A stretch of 8,795 nt of DNA. It comes from Actinomycetota bacterium (GTDB lineage: Bacteria > Actinomycetota > Actinomycetes > Propionibacteriales > Propionibacteriaceae). Both the position numbers and the translations under genes were made by a program. Of this stretch, positions 1 to 5,617 are shown piece after piece (the stretch's first letter is position 1; each line of letters begins with the position of its first letter). The notes under the pieces were generated by a model, which was not told where the DNA came from, made no database searches, and saw only the letters and a list, made by a program, of their open reading frames with translations. The stretch covers positions 1 through 8,795 of the forward strand of contig JACRAA010000447.1 of the NCBI GenBank assembly GCA_016213595.1. The letters are read 5' to 3'.

Positions 1-1003
1 ATGCGATGGCTAGCGCCGCACGGTCGTAGTTCACCCGCCAGCCGCGGAAGTGGAGCCAGGCCTCGTCGTCCGTACGTTCGACGGGATACCCGATGCCGCG
101 CAGGATGGCCATGGCCTCGCCGAACTCCTCGCGGGTCACCGAGATCGGCTGCTCAGGCGAGGGGTCCTTCTCGTACGGCACCCTCATCGTCTCAGCGATC
201 TGGCTCAGCGCCGTGAAGCCCATCCGAAGGCACAGCCGCGCCGAGATGCCCGGGGGGATCGACGGGGCGACGGCCAGGTGCAGCGCCGCCGCGTCCATCA
301 CGGCGATGAGCGACGTCACCCAGTGGGACAGGGGGCGCGGGGACCGGAAGCGTACGAGCGTCACGTACGTCGTGTGCGACTCCCCCACCTCGGCCGCCCA
401 GCGCTCCCAGGTCTGGAACAGGCCGTCGAGGTACGTGCCGGGGTCCGCGTCGTAGATCCCCCACCGGGTCCGCAGCAGCAGCTCGGGGCCCCACGCCGGA
501 ACGCCCGCGCGCGAGGTCAGCATCGTGACCTCCGTCTCCCGGCGGTTGAACGCCGAGTAGATCGTGGGCAGGTAGCCGACCTGCAGGCCGACGACGATGA
601 CCCCACTGAACGCAGCCAGGTACTCGACCAGGGTGGTGACCTCGTTGGTCGGCGGCGCGTACCCGAGGGTGAACATCGACGAGCCCGCCTCGCTGAACGC
701 GGCCTCCCCCGCGAAGGGCAGCAGCACGAGCGCGAACCCCGACCACAGCAGCACGATCCACACGCTCAGCCGCGCGAGCAGCGAAATTGGCGCTTGCCAG
801 GCCAGGATTGCTTCCCGCCGAGGCAGGTTCCGTACCGGCTTGGTCACGATCCGGAAGAGCCCGTCCAGCACCTCGTCGCTCCACCTGGAGATGACCGAGT
901 CGATGCCGCGCGGAACGACGAGCGTGCCGACGACGCTTCCGATCGTGAAGAACAGCAGCGCCAGGCCGGCGACGAAGCCCAGCCACTGCAGTGGGGGCGT
1001 CAC
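1..1003 (-). CDS. Partial membrane protein with potassium-channel-like pore architecture
   Basis: Reading leftwards from a GTG at 1003-1001, the frame stays open to the window edge, giving 334 residues without the C-terminus. Hydrophobic segments lie at about residues 7-30, 73-97 and 126-147. Between the last two is a short amphipathic stretch ending in SSMFTLGYAPP (108-118). Two helices flanking a re-entrant pore helix is the ion_trans_2 / two-pore potassium channel layout, and FTLGYA sits where TVGYG would be. After the third helix comes a soluble domain (from LPTIYSAFNRRETEVT, 145-160) that would be cytoplasmic. The frame has no other start between 1003 and at least 1060, and there is only a weak GGGGA-like ribosome site. 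It lies 113 bp downstream of the SRPBCC gene on the same strand, with a hairpin between. The channel-like fold is inferred from pattern, and actual ion conduction is uncertain because the filter glycine is missing. Confidence 0.75.
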   Translation of the reverse strand, partial: MTPPLQWLGFVAGLALLFFTIGSVVGTLVVPRGIDSVISRWSDEVLDGLFRIVTKPVRNLPRREAILAWQAPISLLARLSVWIVLLWSGFALVLLPFAGEAAFSEAGSSMFTLGYAPPTNEVTTLVEYLAAFSGVIVVGLQVGYLPTIYSAFNRRETEVTMLTSRAGVPAWGPELLLRTRWGIYDADPGTYLDGLFQTWERWAAEVGESHTTYVTLVRFRSPRPLSHWVTSLIAVMDAAALHLAVAPSIPPGISARLCLRMGFTALSQIAETMRVPYEKDPSPEQPISVTREEFGEAMAILRGIGYPVERTDDEAWLHFRGWRVNYDRAALAIA

Positions 1004-1070
1004 CGGCGCATCCCCACGCGGGGAGCGCGGGTGGGTCCAGAGATCTGTACGGGAATGGCGGCCTCCTCAG

Positions 1071-1100
1071 GTGCGCGCGAGTCTAGACGCTCGCGTGCGC
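1071..1100 (-). terminator. Hairpin downstream of the SRPBCC gene
   Basis: Arms CGCGAG (1076-1081) and CTCGCG (1090-1095) pair perfectly around an 8-base loop containing TCTAGA. Pairing extends outwards to 1071/1100 with two mismatches in the minus-strand RNA. It starts 17 bases after the SRPBCC stop codon. There is no T-run, so it is only a possible terminator, or a processing site before the channel-like gene. Confidence 0.35.
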
Positions 1101-1116
1101 GCGGAGGGCGGTTCCG

Positions 1117-1731
1117 CTACCCCTCGTCCACCACCCGTACGAGGTTCTCGAGCTCGTTCATACGTCCCGTGACCAGCCGGTCGGTCCACTCCCGGTCGTG
1201 CAGCGGCTCCACGTGCATCGTCACGTGGGTGGCTCCCTCGACATCGGAGGACGGCGTGAGGTCGACCCGCGTGAGGTGCTCGTACGGCTCGTGGCCCGGC
1301 ACGAAGTCGATGAGCGAGCTGTAGGCCAGGCGGAAGGGCGGCTCGACCTCGGTGAACGTCTTGCGGGACCGAGTGGTCAGGGGCATCCCATGCTGCCGCA
1401 TGAAGTCGACCTGCGCCTCGTCGACCGCGGTCATCGTGTAGAGGAGCGTCCCGCCCGGCACGAGGTCGAGCTGCTCCACCTCCGTACGGAACCCCTCCGG
1501 TGCCCACCACCGGCCGATCCCCTCCGGCGTCGTCCAGAGCTCCCACACCCGCTCCCGGGGCGCGGGCACGTCACCCTCGATGACGATGTTGGCGCTCGTA
1601 CCTTCTGCCCCGTCGCGGTTCGTACCCACCCTCTCCGTGCCCGCTCGAGCGCTGACGTTCGTACCCTCTGCGTCGTTGCGGTCCATACCCTCTGGCTCGT
1701 TGAGGTTCATACCCTCTGCGCCCGTCGTCAT
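1117..1731 (-). CDS. SRPBCC / AHSA1 (Hsp90 ATPase activator homologue 1-like) domain protein
   Basis: 204 residues. Residues about 48-203 are a START-like SRPBCC domain of the AHSA1 type. The recognisable core runs APRERVWELWTTPEGIGRWW (57-76), then a PGG turn (92-94), a hydrophobic strand and a final helix REWTDRLVTGRMNELENLVR. Such proteins form a hydrophobic cavity and are usually uncharacterised ligand-binding or stress proteins; no catalytic residues can be assigned. Residues 1-47 are an unusual polar extension built of imperfect eight-residue repeats (AEGMNLNE, PEGMDRND, AEGTNVSA and so on). The ATG at 1731 is preceded by GAGAGG nine bases upstream. This start keeps the repeat extension in the protein. 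Starts further inside the repeats (ATG at residue 8 or 16) cannot be excluded. The reading frame stays open upstream, but that extension has no family similarity. Stop codon is TAG. Confidence 0.85.
   Translation of the reverse strand: MTTGAEGMNLNEPEGMDRNDAEGTNVSARAGTERVGTNRDGAEGTSANIVIEGDVPAPRERVWELWTTPEGIGRWWAPEGFRTEVEQLDLVPGGTLLYTMTAVDEAQVDFMRQHGMPLTTRSRKTFTEVEPPFRLAYSSLIDFVPGHEPYEHLTRVDLTPSSDVEGATHVTMHVEPLHDREWTDRLVTGRMNELENLVRVVDEG
1594..1728. repeat. 24-bp imperfect tandem repeat, five units
   Basis: On the plus strand the units start with G(T/C)TCGTACC or G(T/C)(T/C)CATACC and contain CTCTGC or CTCTGG. Units: 1594-1617, 1618-1656 (39 bp, 15 longer), 1657-1680, 1681-1704 and 1705-1728. 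The last unit abuts the complement of the start codon (1729-1731) exactly. Since 24 and 39 are multiples of three, the array stays in frame and encodes the repeated AEG/PEG-type octapeptides of the SRPBCC protein. Confidence 0.8.
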
Positions 1732-1861
1732 CGTCCGTGTCCTCTCGCCTGACCAGCTTCTCGTCGGGTCCAGTCTCCAGGCCGCTACCCGGTGCGACCC
1801 TGTACGAAACCACCCCCGGCTAGCCTGCAGGCACCAGCGTCTCCTGATCGGAGGATGTGGC

Positions 1862-2041
1862 ATGGCTGACCTCGTCCTCCACGCGACCAGTCCCCTGCCG
1901 GCACTCGCCTGTTTCGAGCGGCTTGTCGACTGGGAGGCCCACTCGGCGGCCATCCCGTTCACCACCCTCCGGTACGAGGGCGTTCCCCGAGCGGGACAAC
2001 GCCGCGCGTACGGCCTGGGGCTGCGCCGGCTGCTGGGATGA
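1862..2041 (+). pseudogene. Truncated SRPBCC-family protein (59 residues)
   Basis: The ATG at 1862 has GGAGG at 1850-1854, seven bases upstream. The frame encodes 59 residues: MADLVLHATSPLPALACFER, then DWEAHSAAIPFTTLRYEG, then VPRAGQR. This matches the start of actinobacterial SRPBCC proteins of about 140-150 residues, where the pattern continues GQRFVARTGLG and on. Here, after GQR, the sequence degenerates to RAYGLGLRRLLG and ends at TGA (2039-2041). A nearby out-of-frame ART triplet suggests small deletions in this stretch. About 60% of the domain is missing, and nothing similar follows before the YCII gene. A functional micro-protein is possible, since the ribosome site is good and a hairpin follows the stop, but a degraded gene is the better explanation. 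It is divergent from the intact SRPBCC gene. Confidence 0.6.
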
Positions 2042-2064
2042 GGCTGACCGCCAGGCTTCAGCCT
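2041..2064 (+). terminator. Hairpin directly after the truncated SRPBCC gene
   Basis: AGGCTGA (2041-2047) and TCAGCCT (2058-2064) form a perfect 7-bp stem with a 10-base loop, beginning on the last base of the TGA stop. There is no U-run. It may be the terminator left from the original longer gene. Confidence 0.4.
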
Positions 2065-2136
2065 CTGGACCACACGTGGCGCAGTAGGTGAGGATGCCGG
2101 GAACGTCCGACAGCTGCGCAGACAAGGAGGGTCGCG

Positions 2137-2475
2137 ATGGCCCGGTATCTGGTCTCATTCCCCGACGGCGCCATGGCGCACATTCCCGACGAGGACTGGG
2201 AGGACGTCGGCAAGGCTGCCCACGCAGTCATGCGTGATGCCAAGGCTGCGGGCGTGTGGATCCACGGCGGCGGGCTCGTCAGCGACGTGGAGGTCAGCGT
2301 GGTCTCCCCCGAGGGCACGGTCAGCGACGGTCCTCGGACGGGCCCGCCCGTCGGTGGCTTCGCCCTCCTCGACGTCCCAAGCCGCGACGACGCGCTCGGG
2401 TGGGCCGCGAAGATCGCCTCAGGTTGCCGCTGCGCGCAGGAGGTCCGCGAGCTGCTCCCCGACCCCGAGGCCTGA
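2137..2475 (+). CDS. YCII-related (DGPF-type) domain protein
   Basis: 112 residues, a usual length for the family. The YCII pattern is a beta-alpha-beta ferredoxin-like fold with an opening strand MARYLVSFPDG, a helix rich in Ala/Val (22-38), a WIHGGGL turn (41-47), the hallmark SDGPRTGPPVGGFALLDV (63-80) and an acidic/Ala helix DDALGWAAKIASG (84-96). Members resemble the fold of muconolactone isomerase. Many actinobacterial members are encoded near ECF sigma factors, but none is seen here and the function is unknown. AAGGAGG at 2124-2130, six bases before ATG, supports the start. The C-terminal half contains a CRC motif (97-99) that may be incidental. It is followed by a terminator-like hairpin, so it is probably a single-gene transcript separate from typA. 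Confidence 0.85.
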   Translation: MARYLVSFPDGAMAHIPDEDWEDVGKAAHAVMRDAKAAGVWIHGGGLVSDVEVSVVSPEGTVSDGPRTGPPVGGFALLDVPSRDDALGWAAKIASGCRCAQEVRELLPDPEA

Positions 2476-2476
2476 C

Positions 2477-2514
2477 CCGGCTGGATCCCAGAAAGCGCCG
2501 TCACGGATCCCCGG
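2477..2514 (+). terminator. Hairpin after the YCII gene
   Basis: CCGG+GGATCC (2477-2488, with a two-base bulge) pairs with GGATCC+CCGG (2505-2514), a ten-pair stem around a 16-base loop. It starts two bases after the TGA. No T-run follows, as is common in high-GC actinomycetes. Confidence 0.45.
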
Positions 2515-2518
2515 TAGA

Positions 2519-2567
2519 CTTCCGGAGGCTGCGGTGAGGCAGTCGCAATCACCCGAGCCTTCCGAAG
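2519..2567 (+). promoter_or_regulatory. typA leader hairpin overlapping the ribosome binding site
   Basis: CTTCCGGAGGCT (2519-2530) pairs with AGCCTTCCGAAG (2556-2567) with one mismatch and one G-U pair. After a 2x2 internal loop, GGTGA (2533-2537) pairs with TCACC (2549-2553) around an 11-base loop. The 3' arm covers GAAG of the typA ribosome site GAAGGA (2564-2569), which lies five bases before the ATG. If transcribed whole, the hairpin would partly block initiation. A TAGACT at 2515-2520 resembles a -10 box; transcription starting from it would lose part of the 5' arm, so the true start site decides whether the hairpin forms. Confidence 0.45.
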
Positions 2568-3798
2568 GACCCGCATGCCCATTCGTAATGACCTGCGAAA
2601 CGTCGCGATCATCGCCCACGTCGACCATGGGAAGACGACGCTCGTCGACGCGATGCTGTGGCAGTCGGGGGCGTTCCGCGCGAACCAGGACGTCAAGACC
2701 CAGGTCATGGACTCGATGGACCTGGAGCGCGAGAAGGGCATCACGATCCTCGCCAAGAACACGGCCGTCGAGCACATGACGGACGCGGGCGAGAAGGTCA
2801 CCATCAACATCATCGACACCCCTGGCCACGCGGACTTCGGCGGCGAGGTGGAGCGCGGGCTGGAGATGGTCGACGGCGTCCTGCTGCTCGTCGACGCGTC
2901 GGAGGGCCCGCTCCCCCAGACGCGCTTCGTGCTGCGCAAGGCCCTCGCCAAGGACCTGCCGATCATCGTCGTCATCAACAAGGTCGACCGCCAGGACGCG
3001 CGCATCAAGGAGGTCCTGGACGAGACGTACGCCCTGTTCATGGACCTCGTCGAGGACGACCAGGCTCACATCCTCGACTTCCCGATCGTCTACTGCGCCG
3101 CGAAGGCCGGGCGCGCGTCGCTGAACATGCCCGACGACGGCGGCTTCCCCGACTCGGACAACCTGCAGCCGCTGTTCGAGACGATCTTCACCACGATCCC
3201 GGCGCCCGAGTACGAGGAGGGCGCGGTCCTGCAGGCGCACGTGACCAACCTCGACGCGAGCCCGTACCTCGGCCGGCTCGCCCTGTGCCGCATCGTCTCG
3301 GGCACGATGACCCGCGGTCAGACGGTCGCCTGGTGCAAGCACGACGGGACCGTCCAGAACGTACGGCTCTCCGAGCTCCTCATGACGAAGGCCCTCGACC
3401 GGGCGCCTGCCGAGTCCGCCGGTCCGGGCGACATCGTCGCCATCGCCGGCATCTCGGAGATCACGATCGGCGAGACGCTCTCCGACCCGGAGAACCCCCA
3501 GCCGCTGCCGCTCATCCACGTCGACGAGCCGTCCATCTCCATGACGATCGGCATCAACACCTCGCCCCTGGCCGGCCAGTCCGGCAAGAACGTCACCGCT
3601 CGCCTGGTCAAGAACCGCCTCGACACGGAGCTCGTCGGCAACGTCTCCATCCGCGTCCTGCCGACCGAGCGCCCGGACACCTGGGAGGTACAGGGCCGAG
3701 GCGAGCTCCAGCTCGCGATCCTCGTCGAGATGATGCGCCGCGAGTCGTTCGAGCTCACGGTCGGCAAGCCGCAGGTCGTCACCCGTGTCGTCGACGGC

Positions 3799-3801
3799 TA
3801 G
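3799..3801 (+). other. typA: In-frame amber codon inside typA
   Basis: The context is GTCGACGGC-TAG-CTGGAGGAG, encoding VDG-stop-LEE. TypA proteins usually read VDGKLEEP here, so AAG to TAG is a single-base change. No other stop or frameshift occurs in the remaining 212 codons. TAG also ends the SRPBCC and asparaginase genes in this window, so it is a normal stop in this genome. Confidence 0.9.
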
Positions 3802-3900
3802 CTGGAGGAGCCGTTCGAGGAGCTCAAGATCGACGTCCCCGAGGATTATCTAGGCGTCGTAACCCAGCTTCTCGGCCTGCGTGGCGGCCGCCTCGAGCAG

Positions 3901-4440
3901 ATGGTCAACCACGGCACCGGCTGGGTCCGCATCGAGTACATCGTCCCGGCTCGCGGCCTCATCGGCTTCCGCACGGAGTTCCTCACCGAGACCCGCGGCA
4001 CCGGCATGATGCACCACGTCTTCAACGGATACGAGCCGTGGGTGGGCGAGCTGCGCACCCGCCCGACCGGCTCGCTCGTCGCCGACCGGACCGGCGTCGT
4101 CACCTCGTACGCCCTGTTCAACCTGCAGGAGCGCGGCAGCATGTTCGTCGGCCCCGGCGCGGCGGTGTACGAGGGCATGATCGTCGGTGAGAACCCGCGC
4201 CCCGAGGACATGGACGTCAACCCGACCAAAGAGAAGAAGATGTCGAACGTCCGTTCGTCCACCGGCGAGGAGCTCGAACGGCTCGTACCGCCGCGCAACC
4301 TCTCGCTCGAGCAGGCCCTCGAGTTCTGCCGCGAGGACGAGTGCCTCGAGGTGACGCCTGCGGCTGTACGGATCCGCAAGGTCGCCCTGTCCGGCAACGA
4401 GCGCTCCAAGCTCCGCAGCCGCAACAAGGCGAACCTGTAA
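3901..4440 (+). CDS. Possible separately translated C-terminal TypA fragment
   Basis: After the amber codon, ATG 3901 (MVNHGTGW) is the first conventional start in the typA frame. It would give 179 residues holding the end of domain V and the full TypA C-terminal domain. There is no Shine-Dalgarno sequence in front of it (the preceding bases are GGCCGCCTCGAGCAG), and it lies about 100 bases from the stop, so re-initiation would be inefficient. I list it because the frame is open and conserved, but it is more likely just the silent 3' half of the broken gene. Confidence 0.25.
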   Translation: MVNHGTGWVRIEYIVPARGLIGFRTEFLTETRGTGMMHHVFNGYEPWVGELRTRPTGSLVADRTGVVTSYALFNLQERGSMFVGPGAAVYEGMIVGENPRPEDMDVNPTKEKKMSNVRSSTGEELERLVPPRNLSLEQALEFCREDECLEVTPAAVRIRKVALSGNERSKLRSRNKANL

Positions 4441-4447
4441 GGGACAG

Positions 4448-4477
4448 CTCCCCGGGGACCTTGCCGTCCTCGGCGGG
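4448..4477 (+). terminator. Hairpin after typA
   Basis: Bases 4448-4459 pair with 4466-4477 (inner arms GGGGAC and GTCCTC, loop CTTGCC). There are twelve paired positions with one C-C mismatch and two G-U pairs in the plus-strand RNA. It starts seven bases after the typA TAA and lies between convergent genes, so it may also serve the asparaginase gene from the other side. Confidence 0.5.
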
Positions 4478-4501
4478 GCCTCAGCCCGCTTACTGCCCGG
4501 C

Positions 4502-5452
4502 CTACAGCAGGCCTGCCACGACTCGTACCTCGCCGACGGGACGGCCGTGCCCCAGCACTGGAGACGTCGCGAGCGCGTCGAGCGCGACGTTCTGGACGCC
4601 GAGGCGGCGCAGGAGCGCCACCATGAGCTCCGGACGGCCCCGCTGAGAGCCGTCGACGATCTTGAGGGCGATCCCCGTACCGTCGGGCAGCCCTACGGCG
4701 AAGACTCCCTCCGCACCGCCCTTGCCGACGAGTCCGCGCACCGCGCGGTGGATCGCGAGGTCCGGGTGCCCGGTGCCCGACACGTACTCGGGGTAGGCCC
4801 GGTACGCATCGGCGATCTCCTTGGCCGGCCCCTCCGTCGCGGCGGCGAGTGCGCCGAAACCCCTGGCCAGGCCGACGAGGGAGGTCGCGAACGCGGGCGC
4901 CCCACACCCGTCGACCGACGGGTCGGACATCGGCTCGGCCGTGTACTCGGCGAGCGTCTCGCGGACCACCCGCTGCAGGGGGTGGTCGGCGTCGAGGTAG
5001 CTGGCCGTGTCCCAGCCCGCCCGTACGCACGTGCGCAGCATCGCCGCATGCTTGCCCGAGCAGTTCTGCGCGATCGGCTCGGGCCCGCGCCCCTCCCGGA
5101 TCCAGGCTTCGCGCGCGGACGAGGAGATCGGCAGGTCGGGCGTGTTCTGCAGGTCCGACTCGGTGAGGCCGGCGCCGGCGAGCACCGACCGTACAGCCGT
5201 GAGGTGGAACGGCTCCCCCATGTGAGACGCGGCCGAGACCGCGAGCTCGGGTCCGGTCACGTCGAGGCCGACGAGGCACATGGCGATCGCCTGGAACGGC
5301 TTCAGGGAGGAGCGCGGGTACGTCGGGAGGTTCGCATCCCCGAGGGTCCAGCTCGTGCCGTCCGGGAACGTCACCGCCGCGCGCGCCCGGTGAACCGACT
5401 CCACCACCTCACCGCGAACGACCTCGACAGCCACCACATCCTGCTCAGTCAC
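4502..5452 (-). CDS. L-asparaginase, COG4448 / Rhizobium etli (serine-lysine, zinc) type
   Basis: 316 residues. The family hydrolyses L-asparagine to aspartate and ammonia in the cytoplasm, and is unrelated to the E. coli AnsA/AnsB fold. Visible motifs: YPRSSLKPFQAIAM (45-58), carrying the Ser48-x-x-Lys51 catalytic pair; SAASHMGE (73-80), with a second serine at 76 that should pair with Lys264 in IALKIVDG; QNCSGKHAAML (129-139), with Cys131 and Lys134; and DGCGAPAFA (181-189), with Cys183. Cys131, Lys134 and Cys183 correspond to the zinc ligands of the R. etli enzyme. VGKGGAEGVFAVGL (242-255) is also conserved. All key residues are present, so it is probably active. Start is taken as GTG 5452 (VTEQDVVAVEVVRG). 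It has no Shine-Dalgarno, being preceded by CCCCCC, so a leaderless transcript or a GTG a few codons inside is possible. Stop is TAG. It is divergent from the deacetylase and convergent with typA. Confidence 0.9.
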   Translation of the reverse strand: MTEQDVVAVEVVRGEVVESVHRARAAVTFPDGTSWTLGDANLPTYPRSSLKPFQAIAMCLVGLDVTGPELAVSAASHMGEPFHLTAVRSVLAGAGLTESDLQNTPDLPISSSAREAWIREGRGPEPIAQNCSGKHAAMLRTCVRAGWDTASYLDADHPLQRVVRETLAEYTAEPMSDPSVDGCGAPAFATSLVGLARGFGALAAATEGPAKEIADAYRAYPEYVSGTGHPDLAIHRAVRGLVGKGGAEGVFAVGLPDGTGIALKIVDGSQRGRPELMVALLRRLGVQNVALDALATSPVLGHGRPVGEVRVVAGLL

Positions 5453-5478
5453 GGGGGGACACGCTACCGCGATCCGCC

Positions 5479-5544
5479 TTTTCGTACCGCAACCGGCCCG
5501 CCCGCCCCGCTTTCGCGCCCCCACCCCCTGATGGGGTACGAAAA
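5479..5544. promoter_or_regulatory. 10-bp inverted repeat in the divergent promoter region
   Basis: TTTTCGTACC (5479-5488) and GGTACGAAAA (5535-5544) are perfect inverted copies; with flanks they match at 13 of 15 positions. They are 46 bases apart and sit between the asparaginase and deacetylase starts, so the same word GGTACGAAAA reads towards each gene, ending 26 and 73 bases before the start codons. The right copy also includes GGGTAC, resembling the -10 of SigB/SigF-type promoters, but I see no matching -35. Operator or promoter function is inferred. Confidence 0.4.
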
Positions 5545-5617
5545 CGCGGAATCGGTCTCGCCCGGCGAGGCGCTGTCCGGGATGCATCACTGCTTGTGAG
5601 AACGTGGTGAGGTGGTT

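Larger units (their letters stand above)
2575..4440 (+). pseudogene. typA: Translational GTPase TypA/BipA, interrupted by an in-frame TAG
   Basis: TypA/BipA is an EF-G-like GTPase that binds the 70S ribosome and supports ribosome assembly and stress or cold adaptation. The open frame from ATG 2575 (GAAGGA five bases upstream) encodes 408 residues: G1 AHVDHGKTTL (14-23), switch I EREKGIT (51-57), G3 DTPGHADF (81-88), G4 NKVD (135-138), G5 AAK (175-177), the beta-barrel domain (about 205-290) and the domain III region (about 305-390). Codon 409 is TAG. In the same frame, 212 further residues (3802-4437, TAA at 4438-4440) continue the family without a gap: LEEPFEELKIDVPEDY, then HGTGWVRIEYIVPARGLIGF and the TypA-specific C-terminal domain ending ERSKLRSRNKANL. 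With one amino acid at codon 409 the protein would be 621 residues, within the usual 605-640. The stop removes domain V and the ribosome-contacting C-terminal domain. A recent nonsense mutation, a sequence error or readthrough are all possible. Confidence 0.9.

Noticed and set aside
50..1324. Long plus-strand open frame of 424 codons, and a minus-strand frame at 192-986
   Set aside because: The translations are Arg/Pro/Gly-rich with no family pattern. They are shadows of the minus-strand membrane protein and SRPBCC genes, which have proper codon bias.
1732..2073. N-terminal extension of the SRPBCC gene to 318 residues
   Set aside because: It would run through the divergent promoter region and the opposite gene; a ribosome site supports the start at 1731.
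2419..3519. Minus-strand frame of 366 codons (and another from 2058) opposite typA
   Set aside because: Antisense to the highly conserved GTPase domain; low-complexity Arg/Asp/Val composition and no ribosome site.
3799..3801. Pyrrolysine or other genome-wide amber reassignment
   Set aside because: TAG is the apparent normal stop of two neighbouring genes, and the residue expected at the site is an ordinary lysine.
3883..3900. Adjacent NotI-like and XhoI sites plus an NheI site at the amber codon, suggesting a cloning scar
   Set aside because: The bases encode the conserved residues GGRLEQM and VDG in frame; such GC-rich sites arise by chance here and no vector sequence is present.
3799..3900. 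Internal re-initiation immediately after the amber using GGAGGAG at 3805-3811
   Set aside because: No ATG, GTG or TTG lies in frame within reach; the first usable start is ATG 3901, without a ribosome site.
5509..5539. SigB/SigF-type promoter using GGGTAC at 5534-5539 as the -10
   Set aside because: The nearest GNTTT-like -35 is about 20 bases away, too far for that class, and the inverted copy has GCGGTAC instead.
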